The notes below the pieces were generated by a model. The model had not been told where the DNA came from. It saw only the letters and a program-made list of their open reading frames with translations, and did not search any database. 49,068 bases of DNA, taken from Methylotenera sp. (GTDB lineage: Bacteria; Pseudomonadota; Gammaproteobacteria; Burkholderiales; Methylophilaceae). The position numbers and the translations under genes were made by a program. Positions within the stretch are counted from its first letter, which is position 1; every line of letters begins with the position of its first letter. Location of the stretch: NCBI GenBank assembly GCA_025360485.1, contig JANYCB010000116.1, positions 1 to 49,068 on the forward strand. The letters run 5' to 3'. Below are positions 28,920-38,605 of the stretch, one piece after another.

Positions 28920-28946
28920 CTAGCACTCTCAAATGGAGAGTGCTAA
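28920..28946 (+). promoter_or_regulatory. CIRCE operator (HrcA-binding inverted repeat) upstream of rpoH
   Basis: cTAGCACTC-TCAAATGGA-GAGTGCTAA; consensus TTAGCACTC-N9-GAGTGCTAA with one mismatch. Confidence 0.93.
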
Positions 28947-28979
28947 TATAGCACTTATTGTTAATTAAGGAGTTTTATC

Positions 28980-29831
28980 ATAAACGCTTTAACTATACCG
29001 TCTATTACGTCGTTAGATAGCTTTGATCAGTATATGCGTGCGATTAAGGCCTTTCCGCTATTAAGCGCAGAGGAAGAATACGCGCTGGGTAGCCGTCTAA
29101 AAAACAATAACGACCTAGAGGCCGCACAAAAGCTCATTGTTTCTCACTTGCGCCTTGTGGTAAGCATTGCACGTGGCTATTTGGGTTATGGCTTGCCGCA
29201 GTCCGATTTAATTCAAGAAGGCAATATTGGCCTGATGAAAGCCGTTAAACGCTTTGACCCGGATCGTGGCGTGCGTTTGGTTTCATTCGCCATGCATTGG
29301 ATTAAAGCCGAAATGAACGAATATATCGTGCGTAACTGGCGCTTGGTAAAAACTGCGACCACAAAAGCACAGCGTAAGTTGTTTTTTAATTTGCGCAGTA
29401 TGAAAAATAGCCATGACACACTTCACTCGGATGAAGTAAAGCGTATTGCACGCCAACTTAACGTGAAGCCTGAAGAAGTAAGGGAAATGGAATACCGTTT
29501 GAACGGGCATGAAATCTCGCTTGACGCGCATATTGACGATGATGGCGATGAAAGCTTTAGTCCAATTGCTTATTTAGAAGATGAAAGCCCAGAACCATCA
29601 GAGTTTTTGGCGAATAAGCAAACGGAGCAATTGCAATCGAGCGGTTTAAGCAAAGCGCTAATGAGCCTTGATGAGCGTAGTCGCCGTGTGTTAGAGGCGC
29701 GTTGGTTAACTTACAACGCAAGCTCTACACTGCATGATCTAGCAGCTGAATTCAACGTTTCTGCCGAGCGTATTCGTCAAATTGAGCAAAAAGCCATGCA
29801 AAAAATCAAAGGGTTAATGTTGGCTGCTTAA
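28980..29831 (+). CDS. rpoH: RNA polymerase sigma factor RpoH (sigma-32); start codon uncertain (ATA 28980 or ATC 28977 by homology; first ATG 29034)
   Basis: SHLRLVVSIARGYLGYGLPQSDLIQEGNIGLMKAVKRFDPDRGVRLVSFAMHWIKAEMNEYIVRNWRLVKTATTKAQRKLFFNLR; upstream in-frame codons encode (M)NALTIPSITSLDSFDQY, and AAGGAG lies 7 nt before 28980. Confidence 0.95.
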   Translation: MNALTIPSITSLDSFDQYMRAIKAFPLLSAEEEYALGSRLKNNNDLEAAQKLIVSHLRLVVSIARGYLGYGLPQSDLIQEGNIGLMKAVKRFDPDRGVRLVSFAMHWIKAEMNEYIVRNWRLVKTATTKAQRKLFFNLRSMKNSHDTLHSDEVKRIARQLNVKPEEVREMEYRLNGHEISLDAHIDDDGDESFSPIAYLEDESPEPSEFLANKQTEQLQSSGLSKALMSLDERSRRVLEARWLTYNASSTLHDLAAEFNVSAERIRQIEQKAMQKIKGLMLAA

Positions 29832-29854
29832 TGCTTTCCGCATAAGACGATTTA

Positions 29855-29893
29855 GCAATAAAAAAGCCGACATTTAGTCGGCTTTTTTATTGC
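29855..29893. terminator. Bidirectional rho-independent terminator between rpoH and the dynamin-like gene
   Basis: GCAATAAAAAAGCCGAC-ATTTA-GTCGGCTTTTTTATTGC. Confidence 0.9.
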
Positions 29894-29926
29894 TAATTTC
29901 TATGCAGCTTTAGTATCGGGTTCATT

Positions 29927-31858
29927 TTAAAAAGCCAATGCATTGCCCATGTGCTGACGTAACACTTTCAAATCAGTCAACTGCGCACGAATGCTTTTCT
30001 CGATATTTTCAAGCTCCAAAATACGATCTTCCAGCGTATCTGTAGCTTTGTAAATACGTTTAATACTTTCTAAACGACGACGTAGCTGAAGTTGGTGTTC
30101 ACGCACTTGTGATTCCATTGGCGCAATCACCGCTTTGAGCCAATTCTCTACATCACGATTCGCTACTTCATACACATGAATCACACGGCTCGCCAATGTT
30201 TCAAAAAACTTGGTAGTCAAAGTCATTTTTTCATTCGCAATCATATTGAAGGCGGTATTAAATTGCTCTTTATAGGCACGTTCTAGCTTGGCTAACTCTT
30301 TTTGGTAACGTAATGTAGAAAACGCCGGCGGTTCAGATTTACGTAAGCCATGTTCTTTAGAGAACTTGTCGTACATCACGTCCATCATTTTCTTAATTTC
30401 GTCAATTTGGGCATCTGACGACACTAAACGGCCTTTGAGGTCTAAGAAAAAATTATCCATCGCTTCACGAATGGTTTTAGTAAAACTAGCTTTAACCATG
30501 GTTTCACGCGTAGTGTGTACTTGCACTTTAAGGGCTTCCATACCTAACAAAGTAAATAGCTTGTTGGTTTGTTGCGAAAACACGCTGCGCAAAGCTTGAA
30601 AACGTTGTAAACCTTTTTCAAAGTTTTCTTTGTCGACTTTTACTTTGTTCATCATGTGCTCAACGACATCTTCGTTTTTACCACGCAAGCCACGAAGCTC
30701 TTCAAGCTGTTCCACCACGCCAGCTACACGTGACTCTAAAATCATGTTCGAATTGCCGATTAAATCTTCAATCTCATTTTTAGTGTTATCGCGCACGATT
30801 TCTTTTTTAGATGGAATCAACTCATCAGACAAAGCTTTTTCAAGCTCTGGCAAGCGACTTTGCGCAAGCAATGCATCGTCACCATTTATTTTTGCTAGCA
30901 AGCCTTTTTGTGCGGAGGTTGGGAAAATTTGATTCGTTTCCAAACCAAGCAATTCGGCGCTTGTTTTAACTTGCTTGTTAATCTCTTTTTCAATCTCTTT
31001 TTCATTCTTAAGTTCGTCCCATAAGCCGTCGATCTTATTCAACACGGCCAAGCGACCTTTTTGCTTCCAGCGTGTACCACTAATATATTGGCGCCACACA
31101 TCGATTTCAGATTTTGTCACGCCTGTATCTGCCGCCAAAATAAATAACACCGCATGCGCGTTTGGTAGCATATTCAAGGTCAATTCCGGCTCTGTACCAA
31201 TCGCATTCAAACCAGGCGTATCTAAAATCACCAATCCCTGCTCAAGCAGAGGATGTGGGAAATTGATCATGGCATAACGCCAGCAAGGAATATCGACTGT
31301 GCCATCTTTGTTTAGGCTCATGGCGTCATCGCTGCTGTTTGGGTCGAATAAGCCATATTTCTCGGCTTCTTCCGCTGTCACACGTTTAGTACTGCTCACT
31401 TCTTTAAATGCAGTGACCATACTTTCGTTATTGTCGACATCAAATTCCACCGTGTGCCATTCATCTGGGTAGCGTTTATATTCAGTGGTAGTTGCATCAG
31501 AGGCACGCGTATCAATCGGCAACATTGAAATTGAAGTAGGTTTGGCAGGATCGTATAATAATTCGGTTGGGCACATCGTGGTGCGGCCTGCACTTGAAGG
31601 CAATAGTCGCTGACCATAATCCGCAAAGAAAATAGCATTAATTAATTCTGATTTGCCGCGTGAGAATTCGGCCACAAAGGCAACGTTAAGTTTATCTTCG
31701 CGTAATCTTTCAAGCAAATTAGTAATGCGCTGATCGATCTGCGCGTCATTCAGCTCTTGCTCATTTAACCAGCTGCGGTAGTCACAAATGCTATCAACAA
31801 GCGCCTTTCTCCACTCGGCGTAGACTGCAAATTGATGTGCTAATTTATTTTCTGCCAT
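29927..31858 (-). CDS. Dynamin family (bacterial dynamin-like) GTPase
   Basis: FVAEFSRGKSELINAIFF (P-loop), LVILDTPGLNAIG (switch II), LAVLNKIDGLW (NKxD); long helical C-terminus. Confidence 0.9.
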   Translation of the reverse strand: MAENKLAHQFAVYAEWRKALVDSICDYRSWLNEQELNDAQIDQRITNLLERLREDKLNVAFVAEFSRGKSELINAIFFADYGQRLLPSSAGRTTMCPTELLYDPAKPTSISMLPIDTRASDATTTEYKRYPDEWHTVEFDVDNNESMVTAFKEVSSTKRVTAEEAEKYGLFDPNSSDDAMSLNKDGTVDIPCWRYAMINFPHPLLEQGLVILDTPGLNAIGTEPELTLNMLPNAHAVLFILAADTGVTKSEIDVWRQYISGTRWKQKGRLAVLNKIDGLWDELKNEKEIEKEINKQVKTSAELLGLETNQIFPTSAQKGLLAKINGDDALLAQSRLPELEKALSDELIPSKKEIVRDNTKNEIEDLIGNSNMILESRVAGVVEQLEELRGLRGKNEDVVEHMMNKVKVDKENFEKGLQRFQALRSVFSQQTNKLFTLLGMEALKVQVHTTRETMVKASFTKTIREAMDNFFLDLKGRLVSSDAQIDEIKKMMDVMYDKFSKEHGLRKSEPPAFSTLRYQKELAKLERAYKEQFNTAFNMIANEKMTLTTKFFETLASRVIHVYEVANRDVENWLKAVIAPMESQVREHQLQLRRRLESIKRIYKATDTLEDRILELENIEKSIRAQLTDLKVLRQHMGNALAF

Positions 31859-32104
31859 TCAAATCCCCAAAAGTAAAGCCGAAATTTGGCTACTTTTCTA
31901 GTAATTGCACTCTATCATGCTCATAATAATAGTCAAATAAATCAGCAACATCTTCATGAGTATTTAATCTAGTTTCTGATGAAAGGTGACATTTTAGCGA
32001 CAAACGGCTCGAAACATAAAAAAGTTGTGGTAAAAACCGCTAATTTATTAGCCAAGTGGCATGTTCTGCTATCATTTCGGTTTGCCTGATTGTAACCCAT
32101 TTAA

Positions 32105-32485
32105 ATGAGCGGTCTAAACCTTAACTCACCACTACCCATTGATATTCGCCTACATCAGGCCTCTCGACTATTAGAAATAAAATTCGATAACAATACCGAG
32201 TGTATGCTCTCATGCGAGTTGTTACGTGTATATTCGCCGTCCGCAGAGGTTCGCGGACACGGAGCAGGCCAAGAAACACTACAAATCGACAAAGAAAACG
32301 TCAATATAACCGCTATCGAACCTGTCGGCAATTACGCGGTCAAGTTGGTGTTCTCAGATGGCCATGATACTGGCTTGTACTCATGGGATTATTTATATTA
32401 TTTAGGCGAAAATTACCAAGTCTTATGGCAAGATTATATTGCCAAGCTTGAAATGGCTGGGCATAAACGTCAGGATGCGAAATAA
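32105..32485 (+). CDS. DUF971 / gamma-butyrobetaine hydroxylase-like N-terminal domain protein
   Basis: [51 protein letters not shown]. Confidence 0.92.
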   Translation: MSGLNLNSPLPIDIRLHQASRLLEIKFDNNTECMLSCELLRVYSPSAEVRGHGAGQETLQIDKENVNITAIEPVGNYAVKLVFSDGHDTGLYSWDYLYYLGENYQVLWQDYIAKLEMAGHKRQDAK

Positions 32486-32495
32486 GGAGCATGCA

Positions 32496-33245
32496 ATGAG
32501 CGAAGACAACTTACAGCATACAACACACTTTGGCTTTAAAACGGTGGAGGAAACCGAAAAACAACATAAAGTTGGCGAGGTTTTTCATTCTGTTGCTAGC
32601 AAATATGACCTCATGAATGATGTGATGTCGGCAGGCTTACATCGCGGCTGGAAGCGCTTTGCAGTCGAAATAAGTGGCGTAAAAGCTGGCGATAAAGTGC
32701 TCGATATTGCTGGCGGTAGCGGCGATTTAAGCAAACTATTTGCCAAAAAAGTCGGAATTGAAGGCGAAGTGACCCTAACAGACATCAATGCTTCCATGCT
32801 AGCGGTAGGCCGCGATAGAATGATAGATGCTGGCTTGAGTGTGCCTGCAACGCAATGCAACGCAGAAAACCTGCCATTTGCCGATAATACGTTCGATTGT
32901 GTGATTGTGGCTTTTGGCTTGCGCAACATGACACATAAAGACATTGCACTCAAAGAAATGCAGCGCGTGCTCAAAGTAGGTGGGCGTTTGCTAGTATTGG
33001 AGTTTTCCAAAGTATGGCAACCACTAGAAAAATTATACGACGCTTACTCATTTAAACTTTTGCCGTTCATGGGCAAAATATTAGCCAAAGATGAGGCCAG
33101 TTACCAATACTTGGCCGAAAGTATTCGTATGCACCCAGACCAAGAAACGCTTAAACAAATGATGACTGACGCGGGCTTGAGCCGTGTAGATTACTACAAC
33201 TTGAGCGCGGGCGTTGTAGCATTGCACAAGGGCTATAAGTTATAA
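32496..33245 (+). CDS. ubiE: Demethylmenaquinone/2-polyprenyl-6-methoxy-benzoquinol methyltransferase
   Basis: ORF track 32439..33245; ATG at 32496 after [55 protein letters not shown]. Confidence 0.96.
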   Translation: MSEDNLQHTTHFGFKTVEETEKQHKVGEVFHSVASKYDLMNDVMSAGLHRGWKRFAVEISGVKAGDKVLDIAGGSGDLSKLFAKKVGIEGEVTLTDINASMLAVGRDRMIDAGLSVPATQCNAENLPFADNTFDCVIVAFGLRNMTHKDIALKEMQRVLKVGGRLLVLEFSKVWQPLEKLYDAYSFKLLPFMGKILAKDEASYQYLAESIRMHPDQETLKQMMTDAGLSRVDYYNLSAGVVALHKGYKL

Positions 33246-33842
33246 ATGATTAAGCTGCTCGTAACGCGTTTCTTACAACATCTAACCAACCAAAACGCTT
33301 GGTCACGCCCGCATTTGCAGCTTTATGCTGGTAAAGTTGTTTGCTTTGACTTTGTGCTCGCCAAAGCGAATTTGCTGATTTTAGAGGATGGTAGTTTAGC
33401 GTTAGCAGGCACTAACTATAGCAACAAGTCTGCATCGCCAGAAGCCACTATTCACCTGCCTCCCAGCCTTGCACTTAGAATCATGTCTGGCGATGAAAGC
33501 GCTAAAATGTTGATTAAAATTGAAGGTGATACGCATTTTGCAACAGAACTCAGCAAGGTTTTGCAAAATATGCGTTGGGATATTGAGGATGATTTAAGCA
33601 AAATTGTGGGTGATATTGGGGCTTTTAAAATCGGCGAAGTCAGCAAAAAAGCTTTTGCTGGAATCAAGCAGCAAAGCATTAATGCGACTGAAATGCTGAG
33701 CGAATATTGGCAAGAAGAAAGGCCAATGCTGGCTAAAAAACGTCATGTGGAACAGTTTAATGCGGAAGTGGACACTTTGCGTAGCGACGTTGCACGCTTC
33801 GAAAAACGGCTAGCTAAACTCACTAAATCATTAGAAAGTTAA
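33246..33842 (+). CDS. ubiJ: Ubiquinone biosynthesis accessory factor UbiJ (SCP2 domain)
   Basis: Position between ubiE and ubiB; SCP2-like N-terminus and coiled-coil C-terminus. Confidence 0.88.
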   Translation: MIKLLVTRFLQHLTNQNAWSRPHLQLYAGKVVCFDFVLAKANLLILEDGSLALAGTNYSNKSASPEATIHLPPSLALRIMSGDESAKMLIKIEGDTHFATELSKVLQNMRWDIEDDLSKIVGDIGAFKIGEVSKKAFAGIKQQSINATEMLSEYWQEERPMLAKKRHVEQFNAEVDTLRSDVARFEKRLAKLTKSLES

Positions 33843-33853
33843 TCTCAATAAAC

Positions 33854-35407
33854 ATGCATTACTTTCGGTTGATTTACATTGTTTTTGTGGCGCTACGTTT
33901 TGGATTGGATGATTTTATTCACGAACATGCACCACTACGCCCTTTGCGCAAACTCATTCAGATCGCTTTCTTTTGGCGCAATAAACAGCAGCCTCGCGGC
34001 GAACGTCTGCGTTTAGCGCTAGAAAAGCTAGGTCCGATTTTTGTTAAATTTGGTCAAATGCTCTCGACTAGACGCGATTTATTGCCACCAGATGTCGCAG
34101 ACGAACTGGCAAAACTGCAAGACCAAGTGCCACCATTTGCCTTTGCTGAAGTACAAAAAAGCATAGAGGCCGCATTTGGCTTGCCGCTCAACCAAATTTA
34201 CAGTGACTTTGATGAAGTTGCTATCGCCAGCGCATCCGTCGCACAAGTACATTTTGCCTCGTTACTAGACGGCACGCCTGTCGCAGTTAAAGTGTTACGG
34301 CCAAACATCGCCAAAGTCATCAACCAAGATTTAAGCATACTCAAATCGCTCGCTTGGCTTTTACAAGCGGTTTCAGCGGAAGGCAAACGTTTAAAACCAC
34401 AAGAAGTCGTTGAAGAATTTGCACGCCACACCCAACACGAACTGGATTTAACGCTGGAAGCTGCCAATTGCAGCCAGCTGGCGCGTAACTTTCTAGACAA
34501 GCGATTATTAATTCCAGAGGTTTATTGGGATTATTGCCGCCGTGAGGTAATGACCATGCAGCGCATGCACGGCACGCCGGTGAGCCAAATTGATGTGCTG
34601 CGCACTAAAGGTATAGACATTACCAAACTGGCGCACGATGGCGTAGAGATATTTTTTACGCAGGTTTTTCGCGATGGTTTTTTCCATGCCGATATGCACC
34701 CTGGCAATATACAGGTGGCGACTGAAGGTGAGTATGCAGGTCGCTATATCGCGCTCGATTTCGGCATTATGGGTAGCCTGAATGACACCGATAAATATTA
34801 TTTGGCGCGTAACTTTTTAGCGTTCTTTAATCGCGATTACCGCGATGTCGCCGTGGCGCACATTGAATCAGGCTGGGTACCAAAAGATACCAATATAGAA
34901 GAGCTTGAAACCAGCATCCGCGCTATCTGTGAGCCGATTTTCAACAAGCCACTTAAAGATATTTCGTTTGGCAGAACCTTGCTAAGCTTGTTTCAAATGT
35001 CCCGCCGTTTTGGCGTGGTTATACAACCGCAATTAGTGATGCTACAAAAAACCCTGCTGAATATAGAAGGTTTAGGCCGTGATTTAGACCCGAATATCGA
35101 CTTGTGGCAATCGGCCAAACCGTTCTTAAAACGCTGGATGAGCGAACAGGTGGGCTGGCGCAGCGTAGCGAAATCGCTTAAAAAAGAACTGCCTTTTATA
35201 CTCAAGAACGTGCCGCAAATGCCGCGTTTAGTGCATCAATTTTTAAGTCAACAAACCAGCGCCGAACAGGAAGTGCCGCTACGAGCAAGCATTGACGCGC
35301 TGATTGAAGCACAACAAAAACAAGCACGCTGGCAAAAGCGCTTGACCTTAATTATTGCTTTGTTCGTGCTACTGCAAGTTGCAACTTTATTGCTACTCAT
35401 GCGCTAG
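33854..35407 (+). CDS. ubiB: Ubiquinone biosynthesis regulatory protein kinase UbiB
   Basis: LGPIFVKFGQMLSTRRDLLP; FHADMHPGNIQV; C-terminal TM. Confidence 0.96.
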   Translation: MHYFRLIYIVFVALRFGLDDFIHEHAPLRPLRKLIQIAFFWRNKQQPRGERLRLALEKLGPIFVKFGQMLSTRRDLLPPDVADELAKLQDQVPPFAFAEVQKSIEAAFGLPLNQIYSDFDEVAIASASVAQVHFASLLDGTPVAVKVLRPNIAKVINQDLSILKSLAWLLQAVSAEGKRLKPQEVVEEFARHTQHELDLTLEAANCSQLARNFLDKRLLIPEVYWDYCRREVMTMQRMHGTPVSQIDVLRTKGIDITKLAHDGVEIFFTQVFRDGFFHADMHPGNIQVATEGEYAGRYIALDFGIMGSLNDTDKYYLARNFLAFFNRDYRDVAVAHIESGWVPKDTNIEELETSIRAICEPIFNKPLKDISFGRTLLSLFQMSRRFGVVIQPQLVMLQKTLLNIEGLGRDLDPNIDLWQSAKPFLKRWMSEQVGWRSVAKSLKKELPFILKNVPQMPRLVHQFLSQQTSAEQEVPLRASIDALIEAQQKQARWQKRLTLIIALFVLLQVATLLLLMR

Positions 35408-35422
35408 TGTTTTTGGCAGAAC

Positions 35423-36235
35423 TTATGTTTGGCAACTTTGGCAAAAAAACGTCGAGCGCTGTCCTAAGCGGATACATTTAATCGGTTTGCTACATACCTT
35501 ACAAAGTTCATCGGTGCGACCATAAACAAAGTATTCCTGCTGAAAATAACCAGGATTACCATCGGTACCAAAAAAATCTCGTAAGCTGCTGCCACCCGCG
35601 TTCAATGCATCGTTAAGCGTGGCCTTGATTTCGCTTACCAATTTTTCACACTGTTTTAACATCAGGCTTTTAGCTGGTTTTTCAGGGTGAATGCGCGCGC
35701 GGAATAACGATTCTGAAGCGTAGATATTCCCTACCCCTACAACCAAATGGCTATCCATAATCGCCACTTTAATAGCAGCACTGCGTGTACTTAATTGCCC
35801 ATGCAGATATTTAGCGTTAAAAGTATCATCAAGCGGCTCTGGGCCTAGTGGCGCAAGTAGCGCATGTTTGCTGGGCTCTAGCCCTGCCCACAACACTGCA
35901 CCAAAGCGGCGTGGGTCACGCAGGCGCAACACTCGCCCATCATTAAATACAATATCAAAATGGTCGTGCTTTTCAGGCGGATAGTTTCTATCCAGCAAGC
36001 TAATACGGCCAGACATGCCTAAATGCAGTAGCAATGTCCCACATTCGAAGTCAGCCAAAATATATTTAGCACGACGTCTTAGGGAAAGTAGTTTTTGATT
36101 TCCTAACGTTTGCGGCAAATGCGCAGGGATTGGCCAGCGCATGCTTGCATTGCGAATAACAATGTTTTTAACCGTTTGATTTAAAAGTGGAAGCAGCCCG
36201 CGGCGGGTAATTTCGACCTCGGGTAACTCTGGCAT
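35423..36235 (-). CDS. mutM: Formamidopyrimidine-DNA glycosylase
   Basis: N-terminal PELPEVEITRRGL; C-terminal zinc finger CKVCSKPIKCIRLGQRSTFFCQSCQ. Confidence 0.97.
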   Translation of the reverse strand: MPELPEVEITRRGLLPLLNQTVKNIVIRNASMRWPIPAHLPQTLGNQKLLSLRRRAKYILADFECGTLLLHLGMSGRISLLDRNYPPEKHDHFDIVFNDGRVLRLRDPRRFGAVLWAGLEPSKHALLAPLGPEPLDDTFNAKYLHGQLSTRSAAIKVAIMDSHLVVGVGNIYASESLFRARIHPEKPAKSLMLKQCEKLVSEIKATLNDALNAGGSSLRDFFGTDGNPGYFQQEYFVYGRTDELCKVCSKPIKCIRLGQRSTFFCQSCQT

Positions 36236-36241
36236 AAAAAA

Positions 36242-37135
36242 TTACTGTATGTTAAGCGGTGGGTTAAGCATGGTAAACCCAACGTCGTTGCTAAAATGAT
36301 ACATCACGCCTTCATCCGGGCGGCCAAGCAGCAAATCGGGCGCTTCTGAAATTTTATCAAAATGCACCTTTTTTCCATCTTTTAACTTTATGTCAAACGA
36401 CGGATAGGTAATCTTGTGGTCTGGCGTATACAGCTCTACCTGTTTGGCTTGCGCTTGCTTCCAGCTGAAATCCAACCACTCGTTCATCTCATTTTGAGTA
36501 ATTTTAGCCTTTGGCACATTGACTTTCCATTTGCCATCATCTAGTTCCACATTCAAATGCGCTTGTTCCCATTGCTCTAAATGGGCAAAATCGAAACCTG
36601 AAATTTGCTTGGCTTCATTTTTGGTAAGCGGTGTTTTATCAATCAATTCAATTGACTGCGTGCTTGCTGCCTCAGCATAACTTCCTGGAAGCAGATAAAC
36701 CGCATTTTTATAAGCAACATATTGTTCTTCAGTTACCGAATTGAAAGTACCAAAACTAAACTCTTCCGCGCCCGCGGCACTGGTGAGTTTGAGTCTTAAT
36801 TGTGGGTTGTCGAGGCCAAACTTGGCTAAATCTGTATTCGGGAATTTTTCTGTACTTTTGGCCGCGATGACGGCCAAAATGCGCTGTACGGATAATTGGT
36901 CTGCACGCGTTTTGTAAGGCGCTGTCATGCGCCAAAAACCATCTACTTTCTCAAAGCTGGTCGCTGCTTTAGTAGGAAATTCCACTTTAATTGAAGTGAA
37001 ATCTGCAAGTTTTAGTGTTGAAACCTCGTGCTGGGAAGGCCCGTCGTTATTGGCTTTTGGGCGTGTGTATAAAAACGTCACAAGGCCTACAACAAGCGCC
37101 AACATCACCAAGTTTAACAACCATCTTTTTTTCAT
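36242..37135 (-). CDS. DUF4340 domain-containing protein
   Basis: Single N-terminal TM plus repeats; operon with Gld-like ABC genes. Confidence 0.85.
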   Translation of the reverse strand: MKKRWLLNLVMLALVVGLVTFLYTRPKANNDGPSQHEVSTLKLADFTSIKVEFPTKAATSFEKVDGFWRMTAPYKTRADQLSVQRILAVIAAKSTEKFPNTDLAKFGLDNPQLRLKLTSAAGAEEFSFGTFNSVTEEQYVAYKNAVYLLPGSYAEAASTQSIELIDKTPLTKNEAKQISGFDFAHLEQWEQAHLNVELDDGKWKVNVPKAKITQNEMNEWLDFSWKQAQAKQVELYTPDHKITYPSFDIKLKDGKKVHFDKISEAPDLLLGRPDEGVMYHFSNDVGFTMLNPPLNIQ

Positions 37136-37152
37136 GCTAAATCCTCGCCGCC

Positions 37153-38592
37153 TTACGCTTTTCTACGTTTCCACCAAAAGTAAAAGCCTGCAAATATCAT
37201 GGCGAAAGGAATGATGAAATTAAACAACCCAAATGGATAAGTGCTTTTTTGATCACTCCCTAACTGAATTGGATTATAAATGATCATCGCCCAAATGTGC
37301 CCCCAGCCTGTTTCTGGTATGGTGATATTGACATCCTTAAGCGGCATTGGCTGAATCGTAATGAGACTGTCGTCCCCTGCCAGCCAATTGATTATATTCA
37401 CGCCAAAATCGACATTACTCTGACTAGTAATAAACGTGTTAGACAAAAAGTTTGCGTTACCCATCACTACCACACGCTGGCCTTTTTTGCCATATATTCG
37501 CTCTAACGCCACGCCAATATTAATGGGGCCGCGTTTGTCTTTTTTCTCATCGAATTCTACTGTAAAGTTTTTAACCCCTGGCGCAACTTTATCAGATTCC
37601 AACCAACCTTTTTGTGCAACATCTACTAAACGGGAAACCTTCCAGCCGAATTCATCTGAGGCATGCGCATCGACTTCATGTGCCTCTGGATACACCGTTA
37701 AATATTGGAAAGTACGGGTAATTGCATGGTCACCATAGGCAACGCTGAACGCATTTTTAGCATCTTGCTTGTAATCTTTAGCCGATAAATCCACCACTAT
37801 CCCAGGCGAAACGCTCACACCCAAATAAGTCGCAACCTCTTTTAAACCATGCAAGTTATCATCATCTAAAAGCCACAACACATTGCCACCAGCCTCAATG
37901 TAGGCCTTAATCTTTTTGGTTTCAATTGCATTCAAATCGACTTGCGGCGCGGCAACCACCAACATTGAGCCATTACTAGGTACATCTTGCGCGAGCATTA
38001 AATTGATATTGGCAAATTTAAACCCTTTCGATTCCAACACTTTGCCAAACTCGCCTAAATCTTGATTTTTCTTGCCTTGCAATAGGCGCTCACCATGTCC
38101 ATCCAAATACATAATCGGCTGATTATTGGTGCGCGACAAACGCACTAATAAGTTAGTCATTTCTTGCTCAGCGATAGGCGGTGAAATATGCTCGCTACGC
38201 TTATTGTACTCCACTATCATCTCGCCATCTTCCTTCACGCCAGCTTCTTGCGCGAGTTTTGGCTCTTCTGATGGGTTAATAAATTTAAGTTGAATATTTT
38301 TTTTCTCGCGTTTGTAACGCGCCATAAAATCGATCATGCCTTTGCGGAAATTATCACCCCCCGACGCATCATCTTTAGTGGCATACACCGTCACGTTTAT
38401 GGGCTCTTTCATTTGCTTGAGCACATTAACGCTGCCTTGCGTGAGGATGTTGCGATTGGCCTGTGTGATATCTTTAGTAATGCGATATTGCGTTGCCAAA
38501 TAACCGAGCAACACAATTAAGCAGATAAACAGCAGTACAAAAAGCCAACTTTGTGCCAGCATTTGAAGACGTAATTTTTTATTAATATTCAT
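37153..38592 (-). CDS. GldG-like ABC auxiliary protein
   Basis: N-terminal and C-terminal TM; YLDGHGERLLQ, VVAAPQVDLNAIETKKIKAYIEAGGNVLWLLD. Confidence 0.88.
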   Translation of the reverse strand: MNINKKLRLQMLAQSWLFVLLFICLIVLLGYLATQYRITKDITQANRNILTQGSVNVLKQMKEPINVTVYATKDDASGGDNFRKGMIDFMARYKREKKNIQLKFINPSEEPKLAQEAGVKEDGEMIVEYNKRSEHISPPIAEQEMTNLLVRLSRTNNQPIMYLDGHGERLLQGKKNQDLGEFGKVLESKGFKFANINLMLAQDVPSNGSMLVVAAPQVDLNAIETKKIKAYIEAGGNVLWLLDDDNLHGLKEVATYLGVSVSPGIVVDLSAKDYKQDAKNAFSVAYGDHAITRTFQYLTVYPEAHEVDAHASDEFGWKVSRLVDVAQKGWLESDKVAPGVKNFTVEFDEKKDKRGPINIGVALERIYGKKGQRVVVMGNANFLSNTFITSQSNVDFGVNIINWLAGDDSLITIQPMPLKDVNITIPETGWGHIWAMIIYNPIQLGSDQKSTYPFGLFNFIIPFAMIFAGFYFWWKRRKA

Positions 38593-38605
38593 AAACTTAA
38601 CCCAA

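Noticed and set aside
32585-33010. 141-aa antisense ORF opposite ubiE
   Set aside because: Fully contained in a highly conserved sense gene; no independent support.
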